Shown here one piece after another: positions 47,438 through 56,968 of a stretch of 64,000 nucleotides of DNA; positions within the stretch are counted from its first letter, which is position 1; the number at the start of each line of letters is the position of its first letter. The position numbers and the translations under genes are program-made. The DNA is from an uncultured Gemmatimonadota bacterium (GTDB lineage: Bacteria > Gemmatimonadota > Gemmatimonadetes > Palauibacterales > Palauibacteraceae): assembly GCA_913043255.1 (NCBI GenBank), contig CAJWLK010000001.1, forward strand, positions 186,001 to 250,000, read 5' to 3'. The notes beneath the pieces were generated by a model. It did no database searches and had not been told where the DNA came from. It saw nothing but the letters and a program-made list of their open reading frames with translations.

Positions 47438-48580
47438 GTGAACGTGAACCACACTACCACGGCGATTGCAGTCTCACGATGTGGAATTGTCCTCCTGTTT
47501 GGAGGACTCGCTGCCGCCTGTATAGACCAAGGAACTCCCCTTGAAGAGAACACGTTAGAAAGTAACCCAAGTATAGAATCCCTGAGCAGTAGCGTTATAC
47601 GTGTACCCCTCCCCGGAGAGACCCACTTCGCCAATTTGAAGCAATTAACTTTCGAAGGAGAAAACGCAGAAGCCTACTTCTCCTCCGATGGGGAGCAGTT
47701 GATCTTTCAACGACGACACCAAGGCGAATACGACTGCGACCAAATCTTTACGATCAGTGTCGCAGGTGGACAACCAACTCTTGTTTCAACTGGCCTCGGT
47801 CGGACCACGTGCGCATATTTTTTCCCCGACACAGAACGGATTCTGTATAGCTCCACCCACCTTGCAAGCGAGGAATGCCCTCCTCCACCTGACTTCCGAC
47901 AGGGTTACGTCTGGGCGCTCTACAACTTCGACATTTTCACAGCAGCTCCGGACGGTTCGGACATCCAAATACTATTCCAGACCTCGGGTTATGACGGAGA
48001 AGCCACAATCGCCCCGGATGGGTCACAAATCGTTTTCACTTCGACGATAGGTGGGGACTTGGACATTTATTCCATGGATCCGGATGGACAAAATGTACGA
48101 CAACTCACAGATGAAATCGGATACGATGGAGGGGCATTCTACTCGCCCGACGCATCAAAAATAGTCTACCGAGCCCGGTATCCTGAAAGTGAAGATGAGC
48201 TGGCTGATTACCAACGCCTTCTCACCGACAATCTTGTTCGACCAGGAGTGTTAGACATTTACGTGATGGACGCAGACGGATCCAACAAACAGAGACTCAC
48301 CGACAATGGGGCAGCAAACTTCGCACCATTCTTTCACCCGAGTGGCGAGAAGGTGATATTTGCTTCGAACGTGCACGATCCAGACAGTCGAAATTTCGAT
48401 CTATTCTTAATTAACATTGATGGAACAGGACTCGAGCAAATCACCTTTAGTGAGGAGTTTGAAAGCTTCCCGATGTTTACTCCTGATGGTGGGCACCTCG
48501 TATTCGCATCGAATCGTAACGGATCACATGATGGGAACACCAATTTGTTCATTGCCGAGTGGATTGAGGATTCCCGATAA
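47438..48580 (+). CDS. TolB-like beta-propeller lipoprotein
   Basis: 380 residues from GTG 47438 (GTG 47444 also possible). A signal with lipobox (GLAAAC, Cys near residue 28) is followed by at least six PD40/WD40-like TolB repeats, for example YFSSDGEQLIFQRRHQG, TIAPDGSQIVFTSTIGG, DIYSMDPDGQNVRQLTDE and HPSGEKVIFASNVHD. The repeats form a beta-propeller anchored to a membrane in the periplasm. Such proteins bind partners or peptides. No enzyme motif is visible. Confidence 0.85.
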   Translation: MNVNHTTTAIAVSRCGIVLLFGGLAAACIDQGTPLEENTLESNPSIESLSSSVIRVPLPGETHFANLKQLTFEGENAEAYFSSDGEQLIFQRRHQGEYDCDQIFTISVAGGQPTLVSTGLGRTTCAYFFPDTERILYSSTHLASEECPPPPDFRQGYVWALYNFDIFTAAPDGSDIQILFQTSGYDGEATIAPDGSQIVFTSTIGGDLDIYSMDPDGQNVRQLTDEIGYDGGAFYSPDASKIVYRARYPESEDELADYQRLLTDNLVRPGVLDIYVMDADGSNKQRLTDNGAANFAPFFHPSGEKVIFASNVHDPDSRNFDLFLINIDGTGLEQITFSEEFESFPMFTPDGGHLVFASNRNGSHDGNTNLFIAEWIEDSR

Positions 48581-48723
48581 ATGAAGAGTCTTCTTAACCC
48601 CGGCGCAGTGCTGTCAAAAGGACGACGCACCGACTCTAGGGCATACCTGTTGATTGGGGATCTCAAGAATCCGAGACTCCCCATGCACTGTGCACACAAT
48701 TACTAGTCAGGAGACCTGCTAGA

Positions 48724-49185
48724 ATGTTGAACACCGGTGATACTGCTCCAGATTTCGAACTGGAAGCCGATGATGGCCAGTTAATCCGTCTCAGCGACCT
48801 CAAGGGACAATCAATCATCCTGTACTTCTACCCCAAAGATGATACGCCAGGATGTACCATACAGGCATGTGACTTCCGGGATAATCTTTCCCAATTTGAG
48901 ACGCAGGGGTGGAAAATATTCGGTATAAGCCCCGATGATACGGCATCACATAAAAAGTTTAAGAAAAAATATGATATAAACTTCCAACTTTTATCTGACC
49001 CAGAACATGAAGTAGCGACGTTGTATGGGGTGTGGGGAAAGAAAAAAATGTATGGCCGTGAATATGAAGGGATCATCCGCAGTACATTTCTGATAAACGC
49101 GTCAGGTATACTCACTCAAGTGCAGGAGAAGGTAAGACCCAAAGGCCACGTGACATCATTATTGTCTAACCTCGCTAACTCGTAG
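48724..49185 (+). CDS. bcp: peroxiredoxin, Bcp/PrxQ type
   Basis: 153 residues. The thioredoxin-like fold carries the peroxidatic Cys in YPKDDTPGCTIQACDFRD near residue 40, with the second Cys five residues later, as in PrxQ. DGQLIRLSDLKGQSIILYF and LSDPEHEVATLYGVWG are also typical. It reduces H2O2 and organic peroxides with thioredoxin. The key codon is TGT, not TGA, so this copy is not a selenoprotein. Confidence 0.93.
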   Translation: MLNTGDTAPDFELEADDGQLIRLSDLKGQSIILYFYPKDDTPGCTIQACDFRDNLSQFETQGWKIFGISPDDTASHKKFKKKYDINFQLLSDPEHEVATLYGVWGKKKMYGREYEGIIRSTFLINASGILTQVQEKVRPKGHVTSLLSNLANS

Positions 49186-49241
49186 CTTATTGTGAAGACT
49201 CAAAAACCAAAATCAGACGGTCTATACTCTAGGGAGGATAA

Positions 49242-49847
49242 ATGAAATCGAGGGCCCTAATTGCGGAACTTTTCGGTACGTTCATCCTTACTACAGCGGT
49301 CCTCACTTCCATAAACAACCCTGGTTTCCCTGTTCCAACACCAGTGATAGCGGGCCTTACCCTTGGGCTTCTTGTTTACACGATTGGTCCAATCTCCGGA
49401 TGTCACATCAACCCGGCAATTACGGTTGGCCTATTCTCGATAGGCCGAATCGACATACGAGATGCAGGGACATACCTCGTCGCTCAGTTTGTGGGTTCAG
49501 TGTTAGCTATGATGCTTGGAAACATCTTCTTCAGCAGCCCCACCGAGCTAGTTGTAAACGGAGCACCCTTGACCGGACTCGCTGAACTGTTTGGGACTGT
49601 ACTTTTAGGATTTGCAGTGGCAAGCGTGGTAGTTGGAAGAGTTTCTGCTAATCTCAGCGGGTTCGTAATAGGGAGCGGGCTCCTCCTCGGAATTTCATTT
49701 GCAGCGACCCAGTCGAACGGCGTACTAAACCCAGCTGTCGCACTCGGCATTGGATCACTTGGTCACACCTACGTTTGGGGCCCCCTCGGAGGTGCACTTA
49801 TCGGCGCCTTCATTGCCAACTTCTTCGCCAATAAAAAAACGGCCTGA
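49242..49847 (+). CDS. MIP-family channel with unusual second NPA motif
   Basis: 201 residues. Six membrane helices in two repeats carry the first pore motif SGCHINPAITVGLF near residue 55 and the second NGVLNPAVALGIG near 168. In typical aquaporins and glycerol channels the second motif reads NPAR, with the Arg in the selectivity filter. Here it is Val, so the pore should be wider or more hydrophobic. The protein is also shorter than most MIPs. It may pass water or another small neutral solute. Confidence 0.85.
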   Translation: MKSRALIAELFGTFILTTAVLTSINNPGFPVPTPVIAGLTLGLLVYTIGPISGCHINPAITVGLFSIGRIDIRDAGTYLVAQFVGSVLAMMLGNIFFSSPTELVVNGAPLTGLAELFGTVLLGFAVASVVVGRVSANLSGFVIGSGLLLGISFAATQSNGVLNPAVALGIGSLGHTYVWGPLGGALIGAFIANFFANKKTA

Positions 49848-49931
49848 ACAAAATACTCGTCATATGGAAAGGGCGGCGATCAACCAAACACCAAACACCG
49901 GCGGCGAGAGAGCGAGGGGTGCACAGATCAG

Positions 49932-50447
49932 CTAAAAAACAACCTCTTCATCCTCAGACTCGGGCTCCGAACCATCTGCCCGCGACCGAAAAATTCGGCT
50001 CTTTCGCATCGTCAATCGCTTTCCGTTCCCACTCGTATATTCAACCACCCATCGATAGTAGAGATCATTTCTACGTAAGACACGCGAGGGCAGTCGAACC
50101 TCCAGATGCTGCAGTGCAGCACGGCGGGCCACCGCATCTTGCTCTTCGTCATCGAGGGGTTCCTCTGCTATCACTACCTGTAAACCCACCAGTTGACCAT
50201 AATCATCGATAGGTGGTTCAGAATCTTGAGGGACTGGAACATACTCTAAACGACGGCTCGTAACCTGGTACGCACGGCCCAGATCAAACGTTGACTCGAT
50301 TGTCACTTCAGATCGTGTACGAAGCGATTTACTGGAAGAAAAATCAGCCGCACGGTAGGTATCTATCAGTCGTTTCTGAGTGCCGTGGTCACAGGCTGAA
50401 ACTGTCAGAAGCAGTAACAAGACGAACCTGAAAATTTTGCGGTTCAT
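49932..50447 (-). CDS. putative lipoprotein of unknown function
   Basis: 171 residues from ATG 50447; the frame is open upstream to 50489. The signal (FRFVLLLLLTVSAC) ends in a lipobox with Cys at residue 19. The mature part mixes beta-like strands (YQVTSRRLEYVPVPQD, GLQVVIAEEPLDDEEQD) and ends in a charged acidic tail (SEPESEDEEVV). I recognise no family. It lies downstream of korAB on the same strand and is convergent with the MIP channel. Confidence 0.65.
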   Translation of the reverse strand: MNRKIFRFVLLLLLTVSACDHGTQKRLIDTYRAADFSSSKSLRTRSEVTIESTFDLGRAYQVTSRRLEYVPVPQDSEPPIDDYGQLVGLQVVIAEEPLDDEEQDAVARRAALQHLEVRLPSRVLRRNDLYYRWVVEYTSGNGKRLTMRKSRIFRSRADGSEPESEDEEVVF

Positions 50448-50528
50448 ACAGATCTCCCATGTTCTGCCCGCTCTGTGGCGAGCCATCACCCCACCCTGTC
50501 TGATATCCCGCTCTGTTCTCTGAGATCC

Positions 50529-51602
50529 CTAGCGGTAATTCTTCATGACTTGATCTAGAGTGTCCGTTCCCGGGCACAAATCTTCAAAAGGTAGATCCCA
50601 GAGCGGCGTCTTGACCGTACCCAAAACTTCATGATGGTCACGCGAATCTGGGTCAATGAAAAGAAGACCGGTTGCCACTTCCCCCGCCAACCTACACTCG
50701 CTGACATATGCATAAGCACGTTCTCGATCAGTTGGATCGTAATCGTGTTCAGTATGCCGAAATCGAACCATACTCCCATCATGCATCTCAACGTCACGCG
50801 TTTCACCCGGCGCTATATCTGCGGTGATTTCCTCCGCCTCCGGCACCAGATCTGATGGTGTTACAAATGCCAACTCGGCCGCCTCTCGGAAATTTTCCCG
50901 AGTGTAGGCATAGCTTTTCGTTGATCCAACATGGTCATTAAACGTCACGCACGGAGAAATCACGTCGATAAGCGCAAGCCCTGGGTGTCGAATACCGGCC
51001 TGAAAAATCGGCACCAGCTGTTCCTTATCGCCCGAGAATCCACGTGCGACAAATGTCGCTCCGATCGATAGCGATAGGAGGACAGGATCAATTGGTGTCT
51101 GCACATTGGGGACCCCCCTCTTTGATTTTGACCCAATGTCGGCTGCAGCCGAAAACTGACCTTTGGTCAATCCGTAAACACCATTATTCTCTATGATGTA
51201 CAACAGGTTCAGGTTCCTACGGACCGCGTGACACATCTGACCAAGACCGATCGATAGCGAATCCCCATCGCCCGAAACTCCGATGTAGAGAAGGTCGCGA
51301 TTAGCCGCATTTGCACCTGTCGCAATTGACGGCATACGACCATGGACGGAGTTAAAACCATGAGACTCAGACATAAAATAAGCAGGTGTCTTTGAAGAAC
51401 AGCCAATACCACTCATTTTTCCAGCTCTATGCGGTGGGATAGACAACGCCCAAATGGCCTCTATCAATGCCGCCGTTACTGAGTCATGTCCACAACCTGC
51501 ACACAACGTCGACATCTGGCCCTCATAGTCCCGTCGCGTAAGTCCGAGCTCATTCTTTTCGAGCCCAGGATGCAACACCCGTGGTTTTGCAATGTGACTC
51601 AT
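50529..51602 (-). CDS. korB: 2-oxoacid:ferredoxin oxidoreductase, beta subunit
   Basis: 357 residues. It carries the thiamine-diphosphate site: STLCAGCGHDSVTAALIEA with the CxxC cluster ligands near residue 33, GIGCSSKTPAYF, then GVSGDGDSLSIGLGQMCHAV (GDG) and ENNGVYGLTKGQ near 140. These are the beta-subunit blocks of 2-oxoglutarate- or pyruvate-ferredoxin oxidoreductases. A C-terminal extension of about 80 residues (TDREPAYAYV-like region) is present. Its start lies inside the korA stop codon (ATGA), so the subunits are coupled. Most likely it acts on 2-oxoglutarate. Confidence 0.88.
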   Translation of the reverse strand: MSHIAKPRVLHPGLEKNELGLTRRDYEGQMSTLCAGCGHDSVTAALIEAIWALSIPPHRAGKMSGIGCSSKTPAYFMSESHGFNSVHGRMPSIATGANAANRDLLYIGVSGDGDSLSIGLGQMCHAVRRNLNLLYIIENNGVYGLTKGQFSAAADIGSKSKRGVPNVQTPIDPVLLSLSIGATFVARGFSGDKEQLVPIFQAGIRHPGLALIDVISPCVTFNDHVGSTKSYAYTRENFREAAELAFVTPSDLVPEAEEITADIAPGETRDVEMHDGSMVRFRHTEHDYDPTDRERAYAYVSECRLAGEVATGLLFIDPDSRDHHEVLGTVKTPLWDLPFEDLCPGTDTLDQVMKNYR

Positions 51603-53431
51603 GACTTCACCCCATCTAAGGAGACTATACCAGCCAATTCGAGCTGCTCTTTAACGCCGGTAATCACGTGATGAGCGCTCATTGGCAATCCCCCATAATA
51701 CGTCACCGACGCCAGTTTTTCTTTCGCGACAGAGGTCTCGATTGTAAGCAACGATAGCAGTTGCGCATCACGGTTTTGTTCAATGACGATGTTCAGCTCG
51801 TGATTCTCTAAGAATTCCACGACTTCTTCAGAGAAGGGAAAGCCTCGGATACGCAGATAATCTATTCGGTCACCCTCCGCTTCAAGCACTTCGATTGCCT
51901 CGCGAACTCCTCCATCGCAACCCCCAAGCGTAACCAAAGCATATCGACCATTTCCATGGGAACGAATTCTTGGGGCAGGCATGGCGCTGGCAGCACTCTC
52001 AATCTTGCTGCCCACCCGATCTAAAACTTCAAGATACTCCTCTGACTCTTCCGTATATGCCCCATATTTTGTATGCCCTGAACCTCGCGTAAAATACGCG
52101 CCCTTCGGGTGCTCCCCAGGGATAGTCCGATAGGCGATCCCGTCACCATCGACATCAAGGAAGCGATAAAATTTTTCTATCTTATCAAGATCTTCCGGAC
52201 TCATAACCTTGCCTCGATCCGGCAGGTATGAATCGTCCCATTCAAACTGAGGAACCGCCCAATCGTTCATTCCAATATCTAAATCAGAGAGGACGAATAC
52301 TGGAGTTTGAAACCGTTCCGCTAGATCAAATGCGAGGACCGCAAACTCAAAACATTCCTTGGGGTCGTTGGGATACAGACAGATGTGTTTGGTATCACCA
52401 TGAGACGCATATGCACACATCATAATGTCACCCTGTTGGGTCCGTGTCGGCATCCCAGTCGATGGTCCTACCCGTTCAATGTTGAAGATGACGCAGGGAA
52501 CTTCTGCATAGTATGCGAGCCCTATAAACTCGTTCATCAATGAGATCCCGGCGCCGCTCGTAGAGGTGAATGACCGTGCTCCAGCCCATGCTGCTCCAAT
52601 CGTTATTCCTAGAGCTGAAAGTTCATCCTCCGCCTGGATAATTGCGGCTCTATTCTTCCCACTGTCCGGGTCAACCCTCAACCGTTTACAAAAGCCAGTA
52701 AAGGCATCTACAAGCGATGTTGATGGAGTGATTGGGTACCACGCAGCCACAGTCGCCCCCGCATATACACAACCTAAAGCCGCAGCCGTGTTTCCATCGA
52801 TGAGTACCGAATCATCGTTCTCCTGCATTGTTTCCAATCGGATCGGAAGCGGACACTCGAAATGCTTGTTCGCATAATCGTACCCCAGTGAAATCGCCTT
52901 GAAGTTTGCATCTAATAGATGTTTCTTTTTTTCTCCGAAGGTTTCCTCTAGAAGCTCACGAATCACCTCCATATCGATCTGGAGGAGTGCAGCCAAAGCC
53001 CCCGTGTAAGTGATGTTCTTCATGAGTATTCTCGTACGAGAACCTTCGAAGTGTTCGAGGCACATCTCTGCCAGTGGTATCCCTAAGAAGGTGACATCTT
53101 CACGTTGGAAGTCAGTAGCCATAGGCCAACTTAAGTCATATAAGAGCCACCCACCTGGCACCAATTCTTCGATGTCTCGCTCGTACGTCTCAGGGTTCAT
53201 GGCAACGATTAGATCAAAGTCGGGAGTCCGCGCCACATGACCTTCAGAGTTCACTCTAATCTCGTACCAAGTTGGAAGCCCCTGGATGTTAGACGGAAAA
53301 ACATTCTTCCCCGACACTGGGACTCCCATTCGGAAGATTGCCTGCATGATGAGACCATTGGCGCTCGCTGACCCCGTACCATTTACGGTGCCAATCTTAA
53401 ATGCGAACTCGTTGATACGGTCAGCCTTCAT
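51599..53431 (-). CDS. korA: 2-oxoacid:ferredoxin oxidoreductase, alpha subunit with fused gamma domain
   Basis: 610 residues. The first about 190 residues are the gamma domain (FKIGTVNGTGSASANGLIMQ, PTWYEIRVNSEGHVAR), and the rest is the alpha domain with WYPITPSTSLVD near residue 235, TSTSGAGISLMNEFIGLAYY near 295 and GPSTGMPTRTQQGD. This gamma-alpha fusion is the KorA/OorA-type organisation. With KorB it oxidatively decarboxylates a 2-oxoacid to its CoA ester, passing electrons to ferredoxin, in the cytoplasm. The next gene upstream encodes the likely redox partner. Confidence 0.9.
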   Translation of the reverse strand: MKADRINEFAFKIGTVNGTGSASANGLIMQAIFRMGVPVSGKNVFPSNIQGLPTWYEIRVNSEGHVARTPDFDLIVAMNPETYERDIEELVPGGWLLYDLSWPMATDFQREDVTFLGIPLAEMCLEHFEGSRTRILMKNITYTGALAALLQIDMEVIRELLEETFGEKKKHLLDANFKAISLGYDYANKHFECPLPIRLETMQENDDSVLIDGNTAAALGCVYAGATVAAWYPITPSTSLVDAFTGFCKRLRVDPDSGKNRAAIIQAEDELSALGITIGAAWAGARSFTSTSGAGISLMNEFIGLAYYAEVPCVIFNIERVGPSTGMPTRTQQGDIMMCAYASHGDTKHICLYPNDPKECFEFAVLAFDLAERFQTPVFVLSDLDIGMNDWAVPQFEWDDSYLPDRGKVMSPEDLDKIEKFYRFLDVDGDGIAYRTIPGEHPKGAYFTRGSGHTKYGAYTEESEEYLEVLDRVGSKIESAASAMPAPRIRSHGNGRYALVTLGGCDGGVREAIEVLEAEGDRIDYLRIRGFPFSEEVVEFLENHELNIVIEQNRDAQLLSLLTIETSVAKEKLASVTYYGGLPMSAHHVITGVKEQLELAGIVSLDGVKS

Positions 53432-53521
53432 GCGGCACGCTCCTGCGTCATGCTCAGTTCCTTAGAGGAGATCAAAAAGAGTGATGTCGAGTCGTAGCCG
53501 AGCTCTAGAGGCTCGCGTGCA

Positions 53522-55372
53522 TCAGATACTCTGCACGGCCGCACGGCCGGGCGCTATTTGTTCTAGTCCCATCTGAGAATATGGGTGGTCATCCTCACGC
53601 CCAGCGTAGGGCTTCAATAGATCAAACGTCTGCATGTCCCAGGCGGCGGTCGGACATCTCTCTGCACATAAGCCACAGTGGATGCAGAGATCTTCATCCT
53701 TGATCATTGCACGACCCGTCTGAGGGAGCCCTTCTGAAACATAAATAGCTTGATCCATGTTGTTCGCAGGAGCCATCAATCGCGTTCGGAGTTCTGCCTC
53801 TTCACCGTTATCCGTAATAGTCAAACAGTTTAGCGGACATATATCGATACACGCATCGCACTCGATACAAAGACTGCCAGTAAAGTGGGTTTGGATATCA
53901 CAATTCAAACATCGCTCAACTTCCGTTAGCGTCTGTTCAAGATCAAACCCCTCTTCAACCTCTGTTTCTATGCTTTGGAGTCTCTTTTCCAACCTTACGT
54001 GTCTCATTCGGGATCGGCCAGCATACTCATAGTCGTTGGAATACGCCCACTCATGGAGGCCCATCTTCGCACTCATTAGGTTCATGCGATCAGGGGGCCG
54101 AAGAAGAAGGTCTTCCCCGTGACAGTACGCGTGGATTGAGATAGCTGCCTGATGTCCATGTTCCGCAGCCCATATGATGTTCTCGGGCCCCCACGCAGAG
54201 TCGCCTCCAAAGAAAACCCCATCACGTGTCGACATGAAGGTTTCCTTATCAACTACGGCCTCGCGCCACTGATTAAACTCAATCCCCACATCATCCTCGA
54301 TCCATGGGAATGCTGTCTCCTGCCCAATCGCCAAGATCACCGCATCAGCCGGGAAAAATACTTCATCCAACTTGGTCGCGCGCAATCGTCCGTTATCATC
54401 AGGGTGCCATTCAACAACATCGAACTTCATTCCCTTGAGAACACCCTCTTCGACGACGAATTCTGTAGGCGAGTGGTTCTCCACAATATCGATGAGCTCC
54501 TCTTCCGCATCTTCTAGCTCCCATGGAGAGGCTTTGAAGTATGGTTTGGATTTGCGAGCCATCACCTTGACGTTTGTTCCTCCGATACGCTTAGAGGTTC
54601 GGCAGCAGTCCATAGCCGTGTTTCCTACACCGATCACCAGGACGTTCTTCTCGATGGAGTCGATGTGCCCAAAAGCAACTGACTCTAGCCAATCAATCCC
54701 GATATGGATGTTATTTGCCTCCCATCGCCCAGGGAGATCCAACTCTTTTCCACGTGGTGCACCCGAGCCCACAAAAATCGCGTCAAAGCCGTCATCTAAG
54801 AGTGACTTCATCGAGTCTATCGGAGTATCGAGCCGGAGCTCAACTCCCATGTCGATGACATAGTTAATCTCTTCCCATAGAACTTCAGGTGGAAGACGAA
54901 ACTGCGGGATGTTGGTCCACATCAGACCACCAGGGCGGTCATTTTTCTCGAAAATTGTAACCTCGTAACCCAATGGCATAAGATCACGAGCAACCGTAAG
55001 CGAAGCTGGACCGGCACCAACACAAGCGATCCTCTTGCCATTTTTCTTCTTGGGGATCTTCGGAAAGCGGGAAGTGACATCGCCTCGGAGATCTGCGGCT
55101 ACTCGCTTAAGACGACAGATGGCAACAGGCTTATCTTCAACTCGAACTCGACGGCAGGCAGGCTCGCAAGGTCGATCACACGTGCGACCCAGTATCCCGG
55201 GAAACACGTTAGACTCCCAGTTGAGCATATACGCGTCATCGTAACGACCCTGCGCGATAAGGCGGATGTACCCAGGTACGTTCGTATGCGCAGGGCAAGC
55301 CCATTGGCAATCAACAACTTTGTGGTAGTAGTCAGGATGCCCGACGTTCGTTGGCTTCAATGTCTTCCCCAA
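53522..55372 (-). CDS. GltD-like FAD/NAD(P) oxidoreductase with two [4Fe-4S] ferredoxin motifs
   Basis: 616 residues from TTG 55372, the only ordinary start before a stop in frame. The N-terminal Cys-rich region (CQWACPAHTNVPGYI, RTCDRPCEPACRR) resembles the GltD cluster domain. FAD binding (GAGPASLTVARDLMPLGYEV) starts near residue 117 and the NAD(P) site (VIGVGNTAMDCCRTSKRIG) near 246. The C-terminus has two ferredoxin motifs, CIECDACIDICP and CIHCGLCAERCP. It lies 90 bases upstream of korA, on the same strand. The likely job is to move electrons between the 2-oxoacid oxidoreductase and NAD(P)H. Confidence 0.87.
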   Translation of the reverse strand: MGKTLKPTNVGHPDYYHKVVDCQWACPAHTNVPGYIRLIAQGRYDDAYMLNWESNVFPGILGRTCDRPCEPACRRVRVEDKPVAICRLKRVAADLRGDVTSRFPKIPKKKNGKRIACVGAGPASLTVARDLMPLGYEVTIFEKNDRPGGLMWTNIPQFRLPPEVLWEEINYVIDMGVELRLDTPIDSMKSLLDDGFDAIFVGSGAPRGKELDLPGRWEANNIHIGIDWLESVAFGHIDSIEKNVLVIGVGNTAMDCCRTSKRIGGTNVKVMARKSKPYFKASPWELEDAEEELIDIVENHSPTEFVVEEGVLKGMKFDVVEWHPDDNGRLRATKLDEVFFPADAVILAIGQETAFPWIEDDVGIEFNQWREAVVDKETFMSTRDGVFFGGDSAWGPENIIWAAEHGHQAAISIHAYCHGEDLLLRPPDRMNLMSAKMGLHEWAYSNDYEYAGRSRMRHVRLEKRLQSIETEVEEGFDLEQTLTEVERCLNCDIQTHFTGSLCIECDACIDICPLNCLTITDNGEEAELRTRLMAPANNMDQAIYVSEGLPQTGRAMIKDEDLCIHCGLCAERCPTAAWDMQTFDLLKPYAGREDDHPYSQMGLEQIAPGRAAVQSI

Positions 55373-55448
55373 AGAGGAGTGCTCGGTGGACCAGGGTTTT
55401 TAGCCTGGACTGACGAAATACACAATGGCCTATGAGAAGAGAATCCTA

Positions 55449-55470
55449 GGCAACGACTAGGCGAGTTGCC
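55449..55470. other. hairpin in the 55373-55588 gap
   Basis: GGCAAC (55449-55454) and GTTGCC (55465-55470) form a six-bp stem with a ten-base loop, followed on the plus strand by AGTTTT. It lies after the BNR-repeat gene on the minus strand and before the GltD-like gene. It may be a weak terminator or leader structure. The rest of the gap holds no gene that I can support. Confidence 0.3.
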
Positions 55471-55588
55471 AGTTTTAAGGCATCAACGGACAGCCTTCCA
55501 TCTTCAACCTTATGGAGTCGCCAACACCCTTCCACAAAATGATACGCAAGGACGACCAAGTCATGGCCCCGCAATGTGGGCAGGCAAG

Positions 55589-56836
55589 TCATTCAGTGAG
55601 CCCCACACTGCGGACTCGAATACCACCTTCTTCATCAGCAAGCGTCCACGCCAGTAAAAGCTCGTCCCCCACACGGGTCATGCGAGGAAAACCGCTCGCA
55701 CGCATTTGTGAGGTTTCAGAGATTACGAGCGCCATATCGAGTTCGCCGGATGCAGTGACCCTCCTAGCCATGACTCTAGGTGAATCATCCGAGGCTTCAA
55801 GCCAAACCACAACCGCTGAACCATCGTCAAGTTGCTCTACATCAAGTCGGCCGAGAGGCAGGCCTTCATCGATTCGAATCCGTCGACCAAAAGTGGCGCC
55901 ACCATCTTTAGAGAACGCTACGTACGCTTTCGGGTCGCCACCGACTCCCGTATACCAGGTGGCCACCAAGCTTTCGTCAATGGCACTAAGCTGTGGCCCA
56001 TTAACGGGACAGCCCGGCACCTCCCACCCATCTTGTGAAATAAGGGATGGATTGCTCCAATGCTCTCCCCCTCCGCGGACTATCGCTATATCTCGAATTT
56101 CTTCCATACTGCGGTCTCTATAGGCGGCTATGAGTCCCTCATTTCCGCGCGCCAGTGCAGTTTGACAACATTCACAAGTTCTATCGTCGAGGAGCACTTC
56201 TGGTCCGAGTATCCCTTCCGAATCGACTGTTCGGAATCGGACTGACATCGCTCCAGCCTCCAACCCTTCATCTTCCTCTTGCTTCCACATTGCTCGACCA
56301 TCAAGCCAAACGAGTGCGGCCCCACCGTCCCATGGAACCAACGAGACAAAGCCGTGTTCAGTTGGAGATGTATCGTCATGCGCACGGAAGGGCTCTGACC
56401 ATGTCACCCCACCATTAGATGAAAGTGACAACATTACGTGGTATGCGTACCGAGCATCTGCGGATCTCTCAAGCCAGTGAGCGATGATCGATCCATCTGC
56501 CATTTCTACCGACGATGGAAAGTCTGCCCAGTTAACGAAAAGTTGGTCCGAAGAGTGGATTGTTTGTGGCGTTGACCACTCACCTCCGTCTCGAACGACA
56601 AGACGAAGGGCCCATATCGCTTCATCTACAGGTTCAAGCCATGTCAACAATGCACGGTCACCTGCTGCAGAAGTCAGATGCGGTTCACCACTCGGGGCAG
56701 GCCTTTCAAATTCCACGTCGTTCAGCTGAAGAACAATTGAGGGACTTTGCGTATATCCACACGATACCGTGCTCATGAGAATCGCCACGGCCAAACTGAT
56801 GCCCCACCACGATACACCTCGATCAGACTTTAGCAT
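55589..56836 (-). CDS. BNR/sialidase-like repeat lipoprotein
   Basis: 415 residues. A signal segment (ISLAVAILMSTVSC) ends in a lipobox-like VSC near residue 27. Asp-box-type repeats of a six-bladed beta-propeller follow, such as SLSSNGGVTWSEPF and AFSKDGGATFGRR. Near residue 220 there is a CECC cluster (DDRTCECCQTALARG), which I have seen as a conserved element of similar proteins. The catalytic Arg triad of true sialidases is not clear, so enzyme activity is uncertain. Probably anchored outside the cytoplasm. Confidence 0.75.
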   Translation of the reverse strand: MLKSDRGVSWWGISLAVAILMSTVSCGYTQSPSIVLQLNDVEFERPAPSGEPHLTSAAGDRALLTWLEPVDEAIWALRLVVRDGGEWSTPQTIHSSDQLFVNWADFPSSVEMADGSIIAHWLERSADARYAYHVMLSLSSNGGVTWSEPFRAHDDTSPTEHGFVSLVPWDGGAALVWLDGRAMWKQEEDEGLEAGAMSVRFRTVDSEGILGPEVLLDDRTCECCQTALARGNEGLIAAYRDRSMEEIRDIAIVRGGGEHWSNPSLISQDGWEVPGCPVNGPQLSAIDESLVATWYTGVGGDPKAYVAFSKDGGATFGRRIRIDEGLPLGRLDVEQLDDGSAVVVWLEASDDSPRVMARRVTASGELDMALVISETSQMRASGFPRMTRVGDELLLAWTLADEEGGIRVRSVGLTE

Positions 56837-56968
56837 TCCCCCTCCAAGTCATAGATGAACGGACTGATCTCTCTCGTGATATCACAAGAGCTCCTGGGTC
56901 AATCCGAACAACATTCAGTATTCGAAGCAACGCTATAAGATATCTCACCACTCCGATCAGAACGAGGA

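Noticed and set aside
48724-49185. Bcp as a second selenoprotein
   Set aside because: The peroxidatic codon is TGT, so it is an ordinary Cys.
55512-56123. 203-codon open frame opposite the BNR-repeat gene
   Set aside because: It is a Ser/Pro-rich shadow of a real gene in another frame.
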